Source: DASQEH01 sp963765725
GTDB taxonomy: Bacteria > Actinomycetota > Actinomycetes > Propionibacteriales > Nocardioidaceae
DNA length: 64,000 bases
Reading direction: 5' to 3'
Assembly (NCBI GenBank): GCA_963765725.1
Contig: CAVXXI010000003.1
Location: 496,001 to 560,000, forward strand
How positions within the stretch are numbered: the first letter of the stretch is position 1; every line of letters begins with the position of its first letter. A program made the position numbers and the translations under genes. A model generated the notes under the pieces. The model ran no database searches. It was not told the DNA's origin and saw only the letters and a program-made list of their open reading frames with translations. Of this stretch, positions 1 through 9,977 are shown one piece after another.

Positions 1-1955
1 CTCGTCTCGGCCTCTGTCTTCAGCTCCCTGAGCACGTCCTCACCGGCCCGGTCCTGCATCAACAGATCGAGAAGGATAGCGGCCGGGCGCAGCCTCCTGA
101 CGTCGCTGGCCACGGTGCGCGCGTTCTGAGCCGCCACGACCCGGTAGCCGCTTCCGGCGAGCATCTTCTGCAAGAGGGGCGCGACAGAGGGATCGTCGTC
201 CACGCTGAGGAGTATCCGCTCACCCACGTACGACTGGTCCGGCTCGTCGGTATGGACAGGCTTAGCCTGCTTCCCCCGGGAATCCACCGGAAGCCTCAGC
301 CGGAAGACGCTTCCCTCCTGAGGCGCGCTTTCTACGGTGACGTCGCCGCTCATCGCCCGTGCCAGCCGTCTGCTGATGGCAAGGCCGAGCCCGGTTCCGA
401 CGTGATCGGCTCCGAGCTGGCGGAACTCCTCGAAAATGGCCTCATGCTGCCCGGGATCGATGCCGGGCCCGGTGTCACGCACGATCACTTCCACGTCTGA
501 GTCGATCGTCCCTACCTCGACCTCGACATGACCCTCGCGGGTGAACTTCAGGGCGTTCCCCACCAGGTTCACGATAATCTGACGGAGTCTTTGCCGGTCG
601 AGGATTACCTCGCTCGGGGCGCCGGAGTCTCGCCAGTGGAAGCCGATTCCCTTCTTGGCTGCGAGGGAACGGTGCTGCGCCACGACCGACTCGACGAGCT
701 CCTTGGGGTCGAAGGGCTGGAGATCCAGTACAAGCCGGCCCGCCTCGATCTTCGAAAGATCGAGGATCTCGTTGATGAGCCCCAGCAGGTCCCGACCCCC
801 GCGCTGTACCCACCCGAGTGACTCCCTCTGCTCATCGTTCAGTGGGCCGTCGACACCCGCCAGAAGGGCGTCTGTGAACCCGAGGATCGCATTCATAGGC
901 GTCCGCAGCTCGTGGCTCACACTCGCCAGGAACCGGGACTTCGCCTCGCTGGCCCGTGCGAGCGAGGTGTTGCTCTCGCGGAGGCGCTGTTCGAGACTCC
1001 GCTGGCTCCTGAACGACTGCAACAGACGCTCACTCGTGCCGTTCAGGTCCGCGGCAAGCTTGCCGAACTCGTCGCGGTTGGGCACCTGAATTCGGTGGCC
1101 GAGATCTCCTGCGGTTATGTGGGCAAGAGCAGCCTGCATCCTCTTCACCGGGAGGACGAACGCCCAGGACAGCAGGAATCCCAGGACCAACGCCGTGACG
1201 ACGCTCACCGCGGAGAAGGCGATGACGATGTTGCGCAGCAACCTGCGGTCGGACTGGAAACGCTCACCTGCCAGGGCCATTTCATGGCGCGCCACATCGA
1301 TGAAGGGAGCACCGAACTGAGGGAAGCAAGGGTTCTCGGCAGCCGGGGTGTTGCAGTTGGCGAGCAGGTCCTCGAGCACATGGGAGGCCGGATGCTCTTT
1401 GGTGAGGTGCCAACGTCTGGCAAGACCGAAGTGATGTCGCTGGTATGCCGCCAAGACCCTCGCGCTGGCGCGAGCGTAATTCGAATTCGCGGTGCTGAGG
1501 CGGTTGTAGAACGGTCGGTCCGCCGGGTCCGCGCTCCTCAGCGTTGCCAGTAGGCCAGCGAATTGAGCTTTCTTCTCGTTGACCTTCTGGTTCCAACCAG
1601 CGGCTCCGGTGGGGTCGCCAGTGTGGGTGAGCAGAGCCATGGCGCGATAGTGACTCTGGGCCGTGACGTCGTACAGCATCTGCTGGGCGAGGTCGACCTT
1701 TTGCGCCTGCGCGGTCAGGATGCTCATCCGCTCATTCATCTGACCGATGACGACCAGGCTCAAGACAGCCATGCATACGAGCAGCAACGCGCCGGTCAAG
1801 AACCCGATCAGCAGCTTCTGATGGATGGTCAGCCTGATCCGCGCCACGGCGTCGACGGCGGGCCGCAACCACCCGGTCAGGCGGGGTAACCGTGGCTCAG
1901 CGGATTCGCTATCGGCCACATGTGGTACGGGCACGCTTCTGGACGGCTGTTGCAT
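1..1955 (-). CDS. Hybrid sensor histidine kinase with receiver domain (3' end outside window)
   Basis: This is a membrane sensor kinase, about 651 residues of it visible; the C-terminus runs off the left edge. I read one uninterrupted frame from an ATG preceded by GGAGG 8-9 nt upstream. A first membrane segment lies at about residues 47-70, then an extracytoplasmic sensor region, a second membrane segment at about 240-265 and a HAMP linker. The phosphoacceptor box SHELRTPMNA has its His near residue 348. An ATPase domain with DTGPGID and GTGLGLAISRRLA follows. A receiver domain starts near residue 580 with the acidic VDDDP and a phosphoacceptor Asp in ILLDLL. Phosphate would pass from the kinase His to this receiver. 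No separate output partner is visible here. Confidence 0.88.
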   Translation of the reverse strand, partial: MQQPSRSVPVPHVADSESAEPRLPRLTGWLRPAVDAVARIRLTIHQKLLIGFLTGALLLVCMAVLSLVVIGQMNERMSILTAQAQKVDLAQQMLYDVTAQSHYRAMALLTHTGDPTGAAGWNQKVNEKKAQFAGLLATLRSADPADRPFYNRLSTANSNYARASARVLAAYQRHHFGLARRWHLTKEHPASHVLEDLLANCNTPAAENPCFPQFGAPFIDVARHEMALAGERFQSDRRLLRNIVIAFSAVSVVTALVLGFLLSWAFVLPVKRMQAALAHITAGDLGHRIQVPNRDEFGKLAADLNGTSERLLQSFRSQRSLEQRLRESNTSLARASEAKSRFLASVSHELRTPMNAILGFTDALLAGVDGPLNDEQRESLGWVQRGGRDLLGLINEILDLSKIEAGRLVLDLQPFDPKELVESVVAQHRSLAAKKGIGFHWRDSGAPSEVILDRQRLRQIIVNLVGNALKFTREGHVEVEVGTIDSDVEVIVRDTGPGIDPGQHEAIFEEFRQLGADHVGTGLGLAISRRLARAMSGDVTVESAPQEGSVFRLRLPVDSRGKQAKPVHTDEPDQSYVGERILLSVDDDPSVAPLLQKMLAGSGYRVVAAQNARTVASDVRRLRPAAILLDLLMQDRAGEDVLRELKTEAET

Positions 1956-2055
1956 GAGTGCAATGCCTCCGATGATGGTCCACTACTGATACACCCGGAT
2001 CGCCGCATGCCGCAAGGAGCAGCGTCGTACCCTTCCTCATCGGATTGTGCCGCAA

Positions 2056-3117
2056 CTATGAGTCCGCGCTGGGGTGCCTTCCCGGTATGCCGCTGGCTGA
2101 TGGCTGGACCGACGGCGTCCCGGCGGCATCGCCCGGCAGTCGGGCGGGAAGCCCGAAGTGGTCGCTGATCCCGGCGATGCCGAAGCGGGTAACCGTTGTG
2201 ATCCGGTCCTCAGCGAGCGTGAGTACAACCAGCCCGGTCAAGCGAGACCCCGGGCCGCCCGGATCAGGAAGGTAGTACCCGAAGGCCGGCTGCCCGTTCG
2301 CGCGCGTACCGACCAGCGACAGCTGCGGGCCCCAGAACCCTCGAGCACGCAGGTAGTCGGCGACGGCGTCGGCACCGCTGCACTCGTACGGCTCAGGCGG
2401 CATCGAGAGCCGGGCATCCTCGGTGAGGACCTCGACGACTCGCCGCGCGTCACCGCTCTGGAAGGCATCGACGAAGCGTTCGACGACTGCGGCCTCCTGC
2501 GCTGAGCGTGCCAACGGCACGGTTTCAGGCGCGCGATTCCGTCGGACCCCGCTTCGCGCCCGCGCCAGAGCACTGTTGACCGACGCCGAGGTCGTCCCAA
2601 GGATGTCGGCGACCTCCCCCGCGGGGAAGCCGAGCACGTCGCGCAGCACCAGCACGGCTCGCTGCTGCCCGGGCAGATGCTGCAGTCCCGCAATGAACGA
2701 GAGCGCGACCGACTCCCTGGCGTCGTACCGAGCCTCCGGTCCGGTCTCGACGGTCTCCAGCAGCGCGTCCGGGAACGGCTCCAGCCACCACGGGTCCTCC
2801 GCCGTGCCGATCCCGGTCACCGTGGCGCCTCCGCCGGGGTGCGGGGACGCCACGGGACGCCGGGAGGCGTCTCGCAGGTGGTTCAGGCAGCGGTTCGTCG
2901 CGATGCGGTACAGCCAGGGGCGCAGCGCCCGGCCGTCGAAGTGGTCGAGAGCGCGCCACGCGGACATCAGGACCTCCTGGAGCACGTCCTCGGCGTCTTG
3001 AAGCGACCCGAGTGTTCGGTAGCAGTGCACGAGCAGCTCGCGCCGGTGCGGCTCGACGAGCTGCGCGAACGCGTCGCCGTCGCCGGAGCGGGCGCGGCCG
3101 AGGATCGTCTCGTCCAT
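2056..3117 (-). CDS. ECF RNA polymerase sigma factor with C-terminal SnoaL-like domain
   Basis: This is an extracytoplasmic-function sigma factor of about 353 residues, longer than minimal ECF sigmas. Region 2 carries AEDVLQEVLMSAWR and RPWLYRIATNRCLNHLR. Region 4 carries LPGQQRAVLVLRDVLGF and the helix-turn-helix around VADILGTTSASVNSAL. From about residue 205 a SnoaL/NTF2-like domain follows (VVERFVDAFQSGDARRVVEVL), as in the TIGR02960-type long ECF sigmas, where the extra domain modulates activity. The ATG at 3117 is preferred, since GAGGGGG lies about 12 nt upstream; a GTG at 3147 would add ten residues. It is divergent from the SDR gene, and no anti-sigma gene adjoins it. Confidence 0.88.
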   Translation of the reverse strand: MDETILGRARSGDGDAFAQLVEPHRRELLVHCYRTLGSLQDAEDVLQEVLMSAWRALDHFDGRALRPWLYRIATNRCLNHLRDASRRPVASPHPGGGATVTGIGTAEDPWWLEPFPDALLETVETGPEARYDARESVALSFIAGLQHLPGQQRAVLVLRDVLGFPAGEVADILGTTSASVNSALARARSGVRRNRAPETVPLARSAQEAAVVERFVDAFQSGDARRVVEVLTEDARLSMPPEPYECSGADAVADYLRARGFWGPQLSLVGTRANGQPAFGYYLPDPGGPGSRLTGLVVLTLAEDRITTVTRFGIAGISDHFGLPARLPGDAAGTPSVQPSASGIPGRHPSADS

Positions 3118-3247
3118 CTGGCTCACGTCCCCCTCGGCGGTCTGCACGACGGTAACAACACCAAGCGTCCCGCGGATTCATCGGCGAGTTGGGAGCCGAC
3201 GCGGGTTTTCAACGGGTGATCGACCATCCGAACCGCAGGAGGACAAC

Positions 3248-4000
3248 ATGATCACCACCGCGCTCACGGACACCACCGCGATCGTCACCGGCGCCAGCAG
3301 GGGCTTCGGGCGGGCGATCAGCCTCGCCCTCACAGCCCGCGGTGCCTCGGTCATCGGTGTCGCCCGGGACGAGACCGCTCTGAAGGAGCTGTACGGCCTG
3401 CTTGGCCCGTCCTTCACCGGTGTCGCCGCTGACGTCACTGACGAGTCACTCGCGAGTCACCTCATCGCCGAGCATCGGCCGCAGCTCCTGGTCCTCAACG
3501 CCGGCGCCACGCCCCATCCCGCGGCTGTCCAGGACCACACGTGGGAGTCGTTCAGCACGAACTGGAACACCGACGTACGCCACGCCTTCGAGTTCACCAA
3601 GGCCGCGCTCGAGGCTCCTCTTCCGCCCGGCTCGACGGTCATCACCGTGTCGAGCGGAGCGGCGAGGATGGGCTCCCCGCTCAGCGGCGGGTACGCCGGC
3701 GCCAAGGCGATGGTCGCGTTCATCAGCGACTACGCCCGGGCTCAGTCCGAACGACGCTCGCTGGGCATCCGCTTCGTCTCCGTACTGCCGAAGCTCACCG
3801 CCGCCACGGGCCTGGGAGCCGCTTTCGTCGACGCGTACGCCGCCTACAGCGGGATGGACCGCCAGTCGTACGTCGACCGGCAGGGCCCGGCGCTCACCGC
3901 CGAGCAGGTCGGCGACGCCGTCGTCGAGCTCACTGATCCCATTGCCACGCCTGCATCGTCCTACCTGCTCACCGCCGACGGCCTGAAGCCGGCGGGCTGA
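3248..4000 (+). CDS. SDR family NAD(P)-dependent oxidoreductase
   Basis: This is a short-chain dehydrogenase/reductase of 250 residues, the normal length of the classical family. The dinucleotide motif TGASRGFG sits near residue 15, NAGA near 85 and the catalytic YAGAK near 155, preceded by a Ser-rich strand (TVITVSSGAA). The ATG follows AGGAGGACAAC, a strong ribosome binding site. It is transcribed divergently from the long ECF sigma factor gene with 130 bp between the two starts, so the sigma factor may control it (inference). The substrate cannot be read from the sequence. Confidence 0.9.
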   Translation: MITTALTDTTAIVTGASRGFGRAISLALTARGASVIGVARDETALKELYGLLGPSFTGVAADVTDESLASHLIAEHRPQLLVLNAGATPHPAAVQDHTWESFSTNWNTDVRHAFEFTKAALEAPLPPGSTVITVSSGAARMGSPLSGGYAGAKAMVAFISDYARAQSERRSLGIRFVSVLPKLTAATGLGAAFVDAYAAYSGMDRQSYVDRQGPALTAEQVGDAVVELTDPIATPASSYLLTADGLKPAG

Positions 4001-4076
4001 GCCTCGGCCGAGTTCCTGTAAGCAGGAAATAGGATCCGACCAGCGCTGGATCCGCGAGCCTGAGGAGGGCGCGATA

Positions 4077-4460
4077 ATGCCGCAACCGGTCGTACATTTC
4101 GAGATCATCGGACAAGATCCTGACGCCTTACGCAGCTACTTCGGTGCGCTCTTCGGTTGGGAGTACGACGTGCCGTCACCGGTAGCGGGCGAGGTCTCCG
4201 ATCCCGACCAGTACGGCTTCGTCGACCTCATCACCACTGAAGACGGTGCGGGTATCCGCGGAGGCATCGGCGGGGGATCGCAACGAACACCTCACGCCCT
4301 GTTCTACGTGGCCGTCCCCGACGTCGAGGCCGCGCTCCAGCGGGCGGAGGAGCTCGGTGGTACCCGAACCATGGGACCCGTCATGTCACCGAACGGGCTC
4401 GTCGTCGGCCGGTTCACCGACCCGGAGGGCAACCTGGTCGGCGTCGCCGGAGTCAGCTGA
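4077..4460 (+). CDS. VOC family (glyoxalase/bleomycin-resistance fold) protein
   Basis: This is a 127-residue protein of the vicinal oxygen chelate superfamily. It opens with PVVHFEIIGQDPDALRSYFGALFGWEY, typical of the first beta-alpha-beta-beta-beta module, and the second module ends with GLVVGRFTDPEGNLVGV. The likely metal ligands are the His near residue 6 and the late Glu in DPEGN, both present. Family members bind metal and act in lyase, dioxygenase or resistance reactions; the specific role is unknown. The ATG follows GAGGAGGGCGCGATA. It lies 76 bp after the SDR gene on the same strand and may be co-transcribed. Confidence 0.85.
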   Translation: MPQPVVHFEIIGQDPDALRSYFGALFGWEYDVPSPVAGEVSDPDQYGFVDLITTEDGAGIRGGIGGGSQRTPHALFYVAVPDVEAALQRAEELGGTRTMGPVMSPNGLVVGRFTDPEGNLVGVAGVS

Positions 4461-4566
4461 GCCATCTCACGGCGTCGCAGTCGAGTTCGCCCGGTGAACC
4501 GCTGGCCCTTCCAGCGACGCATAGTCATCACTGTTTGGAATGGTTAGCATTCAGACTGTGATCTCG

Positions 4567-5208
4567 ATGCGTACCTCGCTGCTGACCGTCGCGACTCTTC
4601 TCGCCGTGACCGCCGCCCCAGCGCTGGCCGCCAGTGGCGGTCCGCCCTCAGCGGCACCGGCCGCCAAGACCGGCGGTACGGTCGTCGTCCACGTCCGCCC
4701 GACAACCGCCGCTGGCCACAAGCTGCCGCGCTATCGAGTGGTCCGCACCCTCGACGGGTACGACTGCGAGCCCATCTCGTTTGTCGTCGGAGGCGCCTAC
4801 CGATGCTTCGGCCCCAAGTACGTGATCGATCCGTGCTGGCTCCAGAACACCGATCCCATTCAGGCTCTCTGCATATCAGCGCCGTGGGACAAGACGGTCT
4901 GGCGCCTCCACCTGAGCAAGCTCGGCGGCCACCCCAGCGAAGCCCGCAACATCGTCTGGGGCATACGCTTGGCGAACTCGACCGGTTGCTTTGCACTGCA
5001 GGGAGCGGGTCCGCCAAGCGTGCACGGGCGTTATGTGCGCTGGTTGTGCAACCACCGCACGGGAGTCCTGCAAGGACTCAACCGCACGCATCACATCTGG
5101 CGAGCCCGGACCGTCCACGAGGACTCGTCGGGCCACTATCACTGGGGGCCGCTCCGCTACGTTGCCCGCGCGTACGTCGGGCTCAGGTCGTGGTACCCCA
5201 ACCACTGA
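4567..5208 (+). CDS. Secreted protein of unknown function
   Basis: I do not recognise this family. From the ATG at 4567 the product begins MRTSLLTVATLLAVTAAPALA, a clean Sec signal peptide with an AxA cleavage site, so this start is preferred over an in-frame ATG 27 bp upstream; neither has a clear ribosome binding site. The mature part (about 190 residues) is rich in Cys, Trp and Tyr, with Cys in YDCEPIS, YRCFGP, DPCW and ALCIS, suggesting disulfides in an exported protein. The stop lies only 22 bp from the stop of the convergent oxidoreductase gene. Confidence 0.65.
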   Translation: MRTSLLTVATLLAVTAAPALAASGGPPSAAPAAKTGGTVVVHVRPTTAAGHKLPRYRVVRTLDGYDCEPISFVVGGAYRCFGPKYVIDPCWLQNTDPIQALCISAPWDKTVWRLHLSKLGGHPSEARNIVWGIRLANSTGCFALQGAGPPSVHGRYVRWLCNHRTGVLQGLNRTHHIWRARTVHEDSSGHYHWGPLRYVARAYVGLRSWYPNH

Positions 5209-5230
5209 CCGGCGGGACCGCCCCGACGAC

Positions 5231-6364
5231 TCAGCGCATCATCTCCGCCACCGCGATGCGCGCCGAGGACGGGCACCCCTTGGTGAAGCCGTAGAACGGG
5301 CCGAAGTCGCGGGTTGAAGCGAAGCCCGTGACGTACAGGCCCGGAAGCGACGTCTCGAAGCCCTCGCTGAGGGCCGGGAAGCCGTCGATCACGCTCACGC
5401 GGTCCAGGACGCCCTCGAGGTACGGCACGTGCCCGAGGTCGGCCTTGTACCCGGAGGCGAATACGACGAGCTCGGCGGTTACCACCGTGCCGTCCGACAG
5501 CGTCAGCCCGACCTCGCGCTCATGGACCGCGACGTCGACCACGGCACAGTCCGGATGGCTGGTCACGACGCTCGGATCCATCCGCGGTACGAGCCACGGC
5601 TCGAGCGTGAGGCGGCCGACCTGCCAGAACTCGCGCGTGATGCGCTGCTGCTCTGCGGTCGGCAGGCCGCGCCACCAGCCGCGATGCTCCAGCGTCTGGT
5701 CGACGTACGGGTTCACGAAAGCCCAGCTGACCTTGGCGAACGTCGGGACGGGGTGCCTGTGTACCACGTGCACCTGCTCCGCTCCGTGGTCGCACAGCAG
5801 CGCCGCCCACTCGTACGCACTCTGCCGCCCTCCGATGACTGCGACGCGGGCACCCGCGAGCTCGTCGAAACAGACCAGCTCACTCGTATGCACGCGGCGG
5901 TCCGCGGGTACGTCGGGGTACCAGTCCGGCAGGTTGAGGAAGTGGCGGATGCCCGGGACGGCGAGCACCTTGTCGGCGGTGATCGTCGAGCCGTCCTCCA
6001 TGGTCGCGACAAAGCGTTCGTCCGACGCGGCCAGATCGGCGACCATCCGCTGGTCGATATCCAGCGACGTGCGTTCGCGGAACCACTCGGTGTACTCGAG
6101 GAACAAGCCGATCGGGACCGGGTCGAAGTCGGCGGGCCGCAGCCCGCGGTCCTCGAAGAAGGCCTCGAAGTTGTACTCACCGGTCCCGTCGAGGTGCCAG
6201 TCCGGCCCCGAGCGCAAGAACATGTCGGCCGGCATCTGCTCCCGCCAGAAGGCCATCGGACGGCCGACCACGTGGGTGTCGATCCCGTTGGCGCGGGCGA
6301 ACGCCGCGGCCGAGTAGGCGTACGGCCCCGCGCCGACCACCAACAGGTCAGTCCTCTGGTCCAT
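5231..6364 (-). CDS. FAD/NAD(P)-binding flavoprotein oxidoreductase (monooxygenase-like)
   Basis: This is a two-dinucleotide-binding flavoprotein of about 377 residues. The N-terminal FAD motif is LLVVGAGPYAYSAAAFA. A second Rossmann motif, ARVAVIGGRQSAYEWAALL, lies near residue 165 and should bind NAD(P)H. Near the end, VFASGYKAD and PGLYVTGFAS match the second FAD contact of flavin-containing monooxygenases and lysine/ornithine N-monooxygenases. The ATG at 6364 is chosen because GGGAGG lies 5 nt upstream; the frame extends six codons further without a better site. The substrate is unknown. The neighbouring genes give no pathway context. Confidence 0.82.
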   Translation of the reverse strand: MDQRTDLLVVGAGPYAYSAAAFARANGIDTHVVGRPMAFWREQMPADMFLRSGPDWHLDGTGEYNFEAFFEDRGLRPADFDPVPIGLFLEYTEWFRERTSLDIDQRMVADLAASDERFVATMEDGSTITADKVLAVPGIRHFLNLPDWYPDVPADRRVHTSELVCFDELAGARVAVIGGRQSAYEWAALLCDHGAEQVHVVHRHPVPTFAKVSWAFVNPYVDQTLEHRGWWRGLPTAEQQRITREFWQVGRLTLEPWLVPRMDPSVVTSHPDCAVVDVAVHEREVGLTLSDGTVVTAELVVFASGYKADLGHVPYLEGVLDRVSVIDGFPALSEGFETSLPGLYVTGFASTRDFGPFYGFTKGCPSSARIAVAEMMR

Positions 6365-6610
6365 CGAGCCTCCCGCCCGCACCCACCATCTATCACGACG
6401 CTACTGCCTGCCTCGTGCCCAGCAGAGACCGCCAAGGTAAAGGTGCCGTGGCTCGGCCACGTCCCACCACCGGCCACGGCCGGGAAGCAGTCGCCGACAC
6501 GTCGGTCCGGTCACGCGCGCTGGTAGTGCGGGGGCACTCCGTGACGGTGGAGTTGCGGGTCGGCCGTCGCGGCCAGATCATGGCACCGGGTCTCTTCTGG
6601 AGGTACTCCC

Positions 6611-9318
6611 ATGAGCCGTACCGGCATCCTGGCGGCGACCGTAACCGTTGCCCTCCTTGCAACCCCCGCCGCCGTGCAGGCCGCACCACCGAGCCAGGAC
6701 GCCGCCCTCCACGGGAGCCTCCACCACGCGGCCCGGCAGCGTGCGACCGGCGGGCAGTTCGTCCTCATCGCCACCCACCGCGGTCCGCGGTACGCCCCGA
6801 CCTTTACGGGCAACGGGTACCTCGGTGTCAGGATCCCGGCGAAGGGCCAGGGCTACGTGGGCGGAACGGTGCCGGCGCAGTCGGAGCTGGCCGGCTTCTA
6901 CGCCAAGGCACCCGGGGCCGACTCGGTACAGGAGCGGGCGAACATCCCGACCTGGTCGACGCTGAAGCTCATCGTGGGCGGCCACACCTTCTCCCTCAAC
7001 ACCGGCATCGGTGCACGGCTGGCGCCAGCGGCTCGACCTGCGCACGGGAGCGATCTCGACGACCGCGCGCTGGACCGCGCCGAACGGACAGGTCACCGAC
7101 CTGCGGTACACGGCGTTCACCGACAGAGCCCGGCGCCACGTCGGCCTGGTCAGACTGACCCTGACGCCACACTGGACCGGCTCGGCGCAGGTCGAGGACC
7201 TGATCGACGGGCACCCCGCGACGCTGACGACCAGCGCCTCCAAGGGCTCCGGCAGGCACGAGGTCTGGGAGACCGTCCGTACTCAGGGCACCGGCATCGT
7301 GGCCGGGCTAGCTAGCCGGGTCGCGGTCTCGCCGTCGCATGCGCTGCGCGCCATCCGAGGCGTACAGCCGGGCAGTACGCAGAGCATCGGGCAGCTGCTC
7401 CGGCTCCGAGTCCGGCGCGGTCATGCCTACACCGTCACCAAGTACGTGGGCGTCACGAGCTCTCAGACCGCGGCCCACCCCGGCCGGTACGCCCGCTCGC
7501 AGGCGAGGTCAGCGGCGGCGACAGGCTTCCTCCGGCTTGCTGCGGGCAACCGGCGCGCGTGGTCGCGGCTGTGGGCCGGGCGGATCAGCATCCGTGGAAA
7601 CGCCAACCTCGCGCACAGGGTGAACGCCAGCCAGTTCTACCTCTGGTCCAGCACCCGGTCCGGCGTCGACTGGAGCATCTCGCCGGCCGGTCTGTCGTCG
7701 AACGGGTACAGCGGGCACATCTTCTGGGACGCCGAGACGTGGATGTTCCCGTCGCTGCTCGCCCAGCACCCGAGCCTGGCCGCCGGTATGAACGCCTACC
7801 GCTACCAGCGCCTGCGGGCCGCCAGGGCCCACGCGCGCGCCGGTGGCTATCGCGGCGCCCGGTACCCGTGGGAGAGCGCGCTCGACGGCACCGAGCAGAT
7901 CCCGCCGCCGGTCTCGGTCAACAGCGAGGGCCTGTACGAGCAGCACATCACCGCCGACATCGCGCTGGCGCAGTGGCAGTACTACCTGGCCACCGGCAAC
8001 CGGGCCTGGTTGCGCACGCGCGGCTGGCCGGTGATCTCGGGGGCCGCGAGGTTCTGGGCCAGCCGGGTGCGCAAGGGACCCGGCGGCTACCACCTCCGCC
8101 ACATCACCGGCCCTGACGAGGAGAACCCCGACGTCAACGACGAGGTCTACACCAACGTCGCGGCCGCCACGACGCTCCGCAACGCCTCGACCGCCGCACG
8201 CCTGCTGGGACGACCCGTTCCCCGGCGATGGGACCGCATCGCCCACGGGCTCGTCGTGCTGCGAGGACGCGAAGCTCGGCATCCACCCCGAGTTCGCCGG
8301 GTACAAGGGTCAGCTGGTCAAGCAGGCCGACGTCACTATCCTTCAGTACCCATGGCGCAGGCCGATGCCGCGGCGGGTGGCGCAGCACGACCTCGACTAC
8401 TACGTCCCGCGGACCGATCCGCTCGGGCCGTCGATGTCCGACGCCATCAGCTCGATCGACACGTCGGCGCTCGGCTCGCCCGGATGTGCGTCCTACGCGT
8501 ACACCCTGCGCAGCGCGGATCCGTTCATCCGCGACGTCTTCGACCAGTTCTCCGAGACCAGCACCGGTGGCGCGTTCACGTTCATGACCGGCATCGGTGG
8601 GTTCCTCCAGGAGTTCCTGTACGGCTACAGCGGCATGCGCTGGAACCCGCACTCGGTCGGGCTCGACCCCAGCCTCACCAGCCAGCTGCCCGGCGTGACC
8701 CTGCACGCGGTCCGGTGGCGCGGGCGGACGTTCGACGTCGCCATCGGCCTGAGGACGACCCGCATCACGCTCACCAGTGGGCGGGGGCTCCCGGTGCGGG
8801 CGCACGGCACCACGCACGTCGTACACCGCGGGTCCCCGCTCACGCTGACGACGTCGCGACCCGACCGCACGCCAACCTCCGACCTGGTCCGCTGCCGGCG
8901 GGTCCACGCGACGAGCGCCCAGCCGCTCGGCCCTCCGCTCGCCGCCGTCGACGCCAGCCCGGCCACGTTCTGGCAGCCCGCGACCAGCCACGGCATCCTC
9001 ACGGTCCGGCTCGGCGGTGTGCACCGGGTCCACCGCGCCGTACTGCTCTGGGGCCGACAGTGGCCGGAGCAGCCCGCGCCGAACGTGCACCCGCCACCGC
9101 GGCCCGTTCTCCTCCTCCGTGCGACGTCGTACGACCTGCTCACCTCAGGCGACGGACACACCTGGACGCCCGTCGTCCACGTACGCGGGCGTACAGCGGG
9201 TCGGCGGGACGCTCTCACCTTCCCGGCGACGCGGGCGCGCTACCTGAAGGTCCGCATCCTGTCCTCGACGCATCACACCCCGGCCAAGCTCCAGGAGCTC
9301 GTGGTCAGGTCACGCTGA
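6611..9318 (+). CDS. Secreted GH65-family glycoside hydrolase (acid trehalase-like) with discoidin domain, two frameshifts
   Basis: The product would be an exported enzyme of about 900 residues acting on alpha-glucosides such as trehalose. A signal peptide (ILAATVTVALLATPAAVQA) leads into an N-terminal beta-sandwich, then the (alpha/alpha)6 catalytic barrel with IFWDAETWMFP, YPWESALDGTEQ and GPDEENPDVNDEVYTN; the Glu of GPDE is the expected catalytic acid. A C-terminal F5/8-type (discoidin) carbohydrate-binding domain follows (VDASPATFWQP to ARYLKVRIL). The frame breaks near 7010 and again near 8258. Each break is repaired by removing one base, and the total length (3n+2) agrees with two extra bases. 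Either assembly error or a recent pseudogene. Confidence 0.78.
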
Positions 9319-9473
9319 CGGCCGGCCCGCAGCAACCGGCCATGGGCGGAGCTGTGGCCCCAGTCCACGCGAGTGATCACTGAGAGACGCCTGGACGGTT
9401 TGTTCCGAAACTGCCCATTTACACCGTGCGGGCGTACAGTGCTGAGCACTAACCCCTGAAAAAGGAAACGCCC

Positions 9474-9893
9474 ATGAGCACAACCGCCTGGATCATCATC
9501 GTGATCATCGTCGTCGCAGTGCTGATCGCCATCGCACTCTTCGCCATGCGCAAGAATCAGGAGCGCAAGGCCGAGGCCTCACGAGTCCAGGCGCAGCAGC
9601 TCCGCGAGGAGGCGTCGCGCGACAATGCGACGACCGTTCGCAAACGGGAGGCCGAGGCGGCCGAGGTCGAGGCCAACGCGCGGATGGCGCGTGCCGAGGC
9701 CGACGCCAGGGCGGCACAGGCCGAGCAGCTGGAAGCGAGCGCGCACGAGGAGTCCGAGGGCGTCTCGCGGGCCCGCTCAGAGGTCGATGCGAAGCTCGAA
9801 CGGGCCGACGACATCGACCCGGACATCGACGTCGACCGAGCGGGCTACTCGGACACCGAGGTCGACCGGGACCGGCGCGTCGATCCTACGTAG
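9474..9893 (+). CDS. Small membrane-anchored coiled-coil protein
   Basis: This 139-residue protein starts with one hydrophobic helix (WIIIVIIVVAVLIAIALFAM, about residues 6-25). A long Ala/Glu/Arg-rich heptad-like region follows (about residues 30-105), predicted to be a cytoplasmic or extracellular coiled coil, then an Asp-rich tail with several DIDPDIDVD-like acidic clusters. The ATG follows AAAAGGAAACGCCC. No enzymatic domain is visible. Similar anchored coiled-coil proteins are common in actinomycetes but have no assigned function. It is flanked by the GH65 gene and the EAL-DICT gene, each separated by an intergenic stretch, so it is probably monocistronic. Confidence 0.7.
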   Translation: MSTTAWIIIVIIVVAVLIAIALFAMRKNQERKAEASRVQAQQLREEASRDNATTVRKREAEAAEVEANARMARAEADARAAQAEQLEASAHEESEGVSRARSEVDAKLERADDIDPDIDVDRAGYSDTEVDRDRRVDPT

Positions 9894-9977
9894 CGCTCCA
9901 CTGAGGCAAATCCAAGTACAGAGAGTGCTATTTAACTACTATCGGTTGTCTACCATGACTTCTGATCGTAGGGCGCG

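Noticed and set aside
7011..9383. The long middle frame as an independent 790-residue GH65 protein
   Set aside because: It starts mid-domain and its last third is out of frame with the discoidin domain; the three pieces join into one protein after two single-base corrections.
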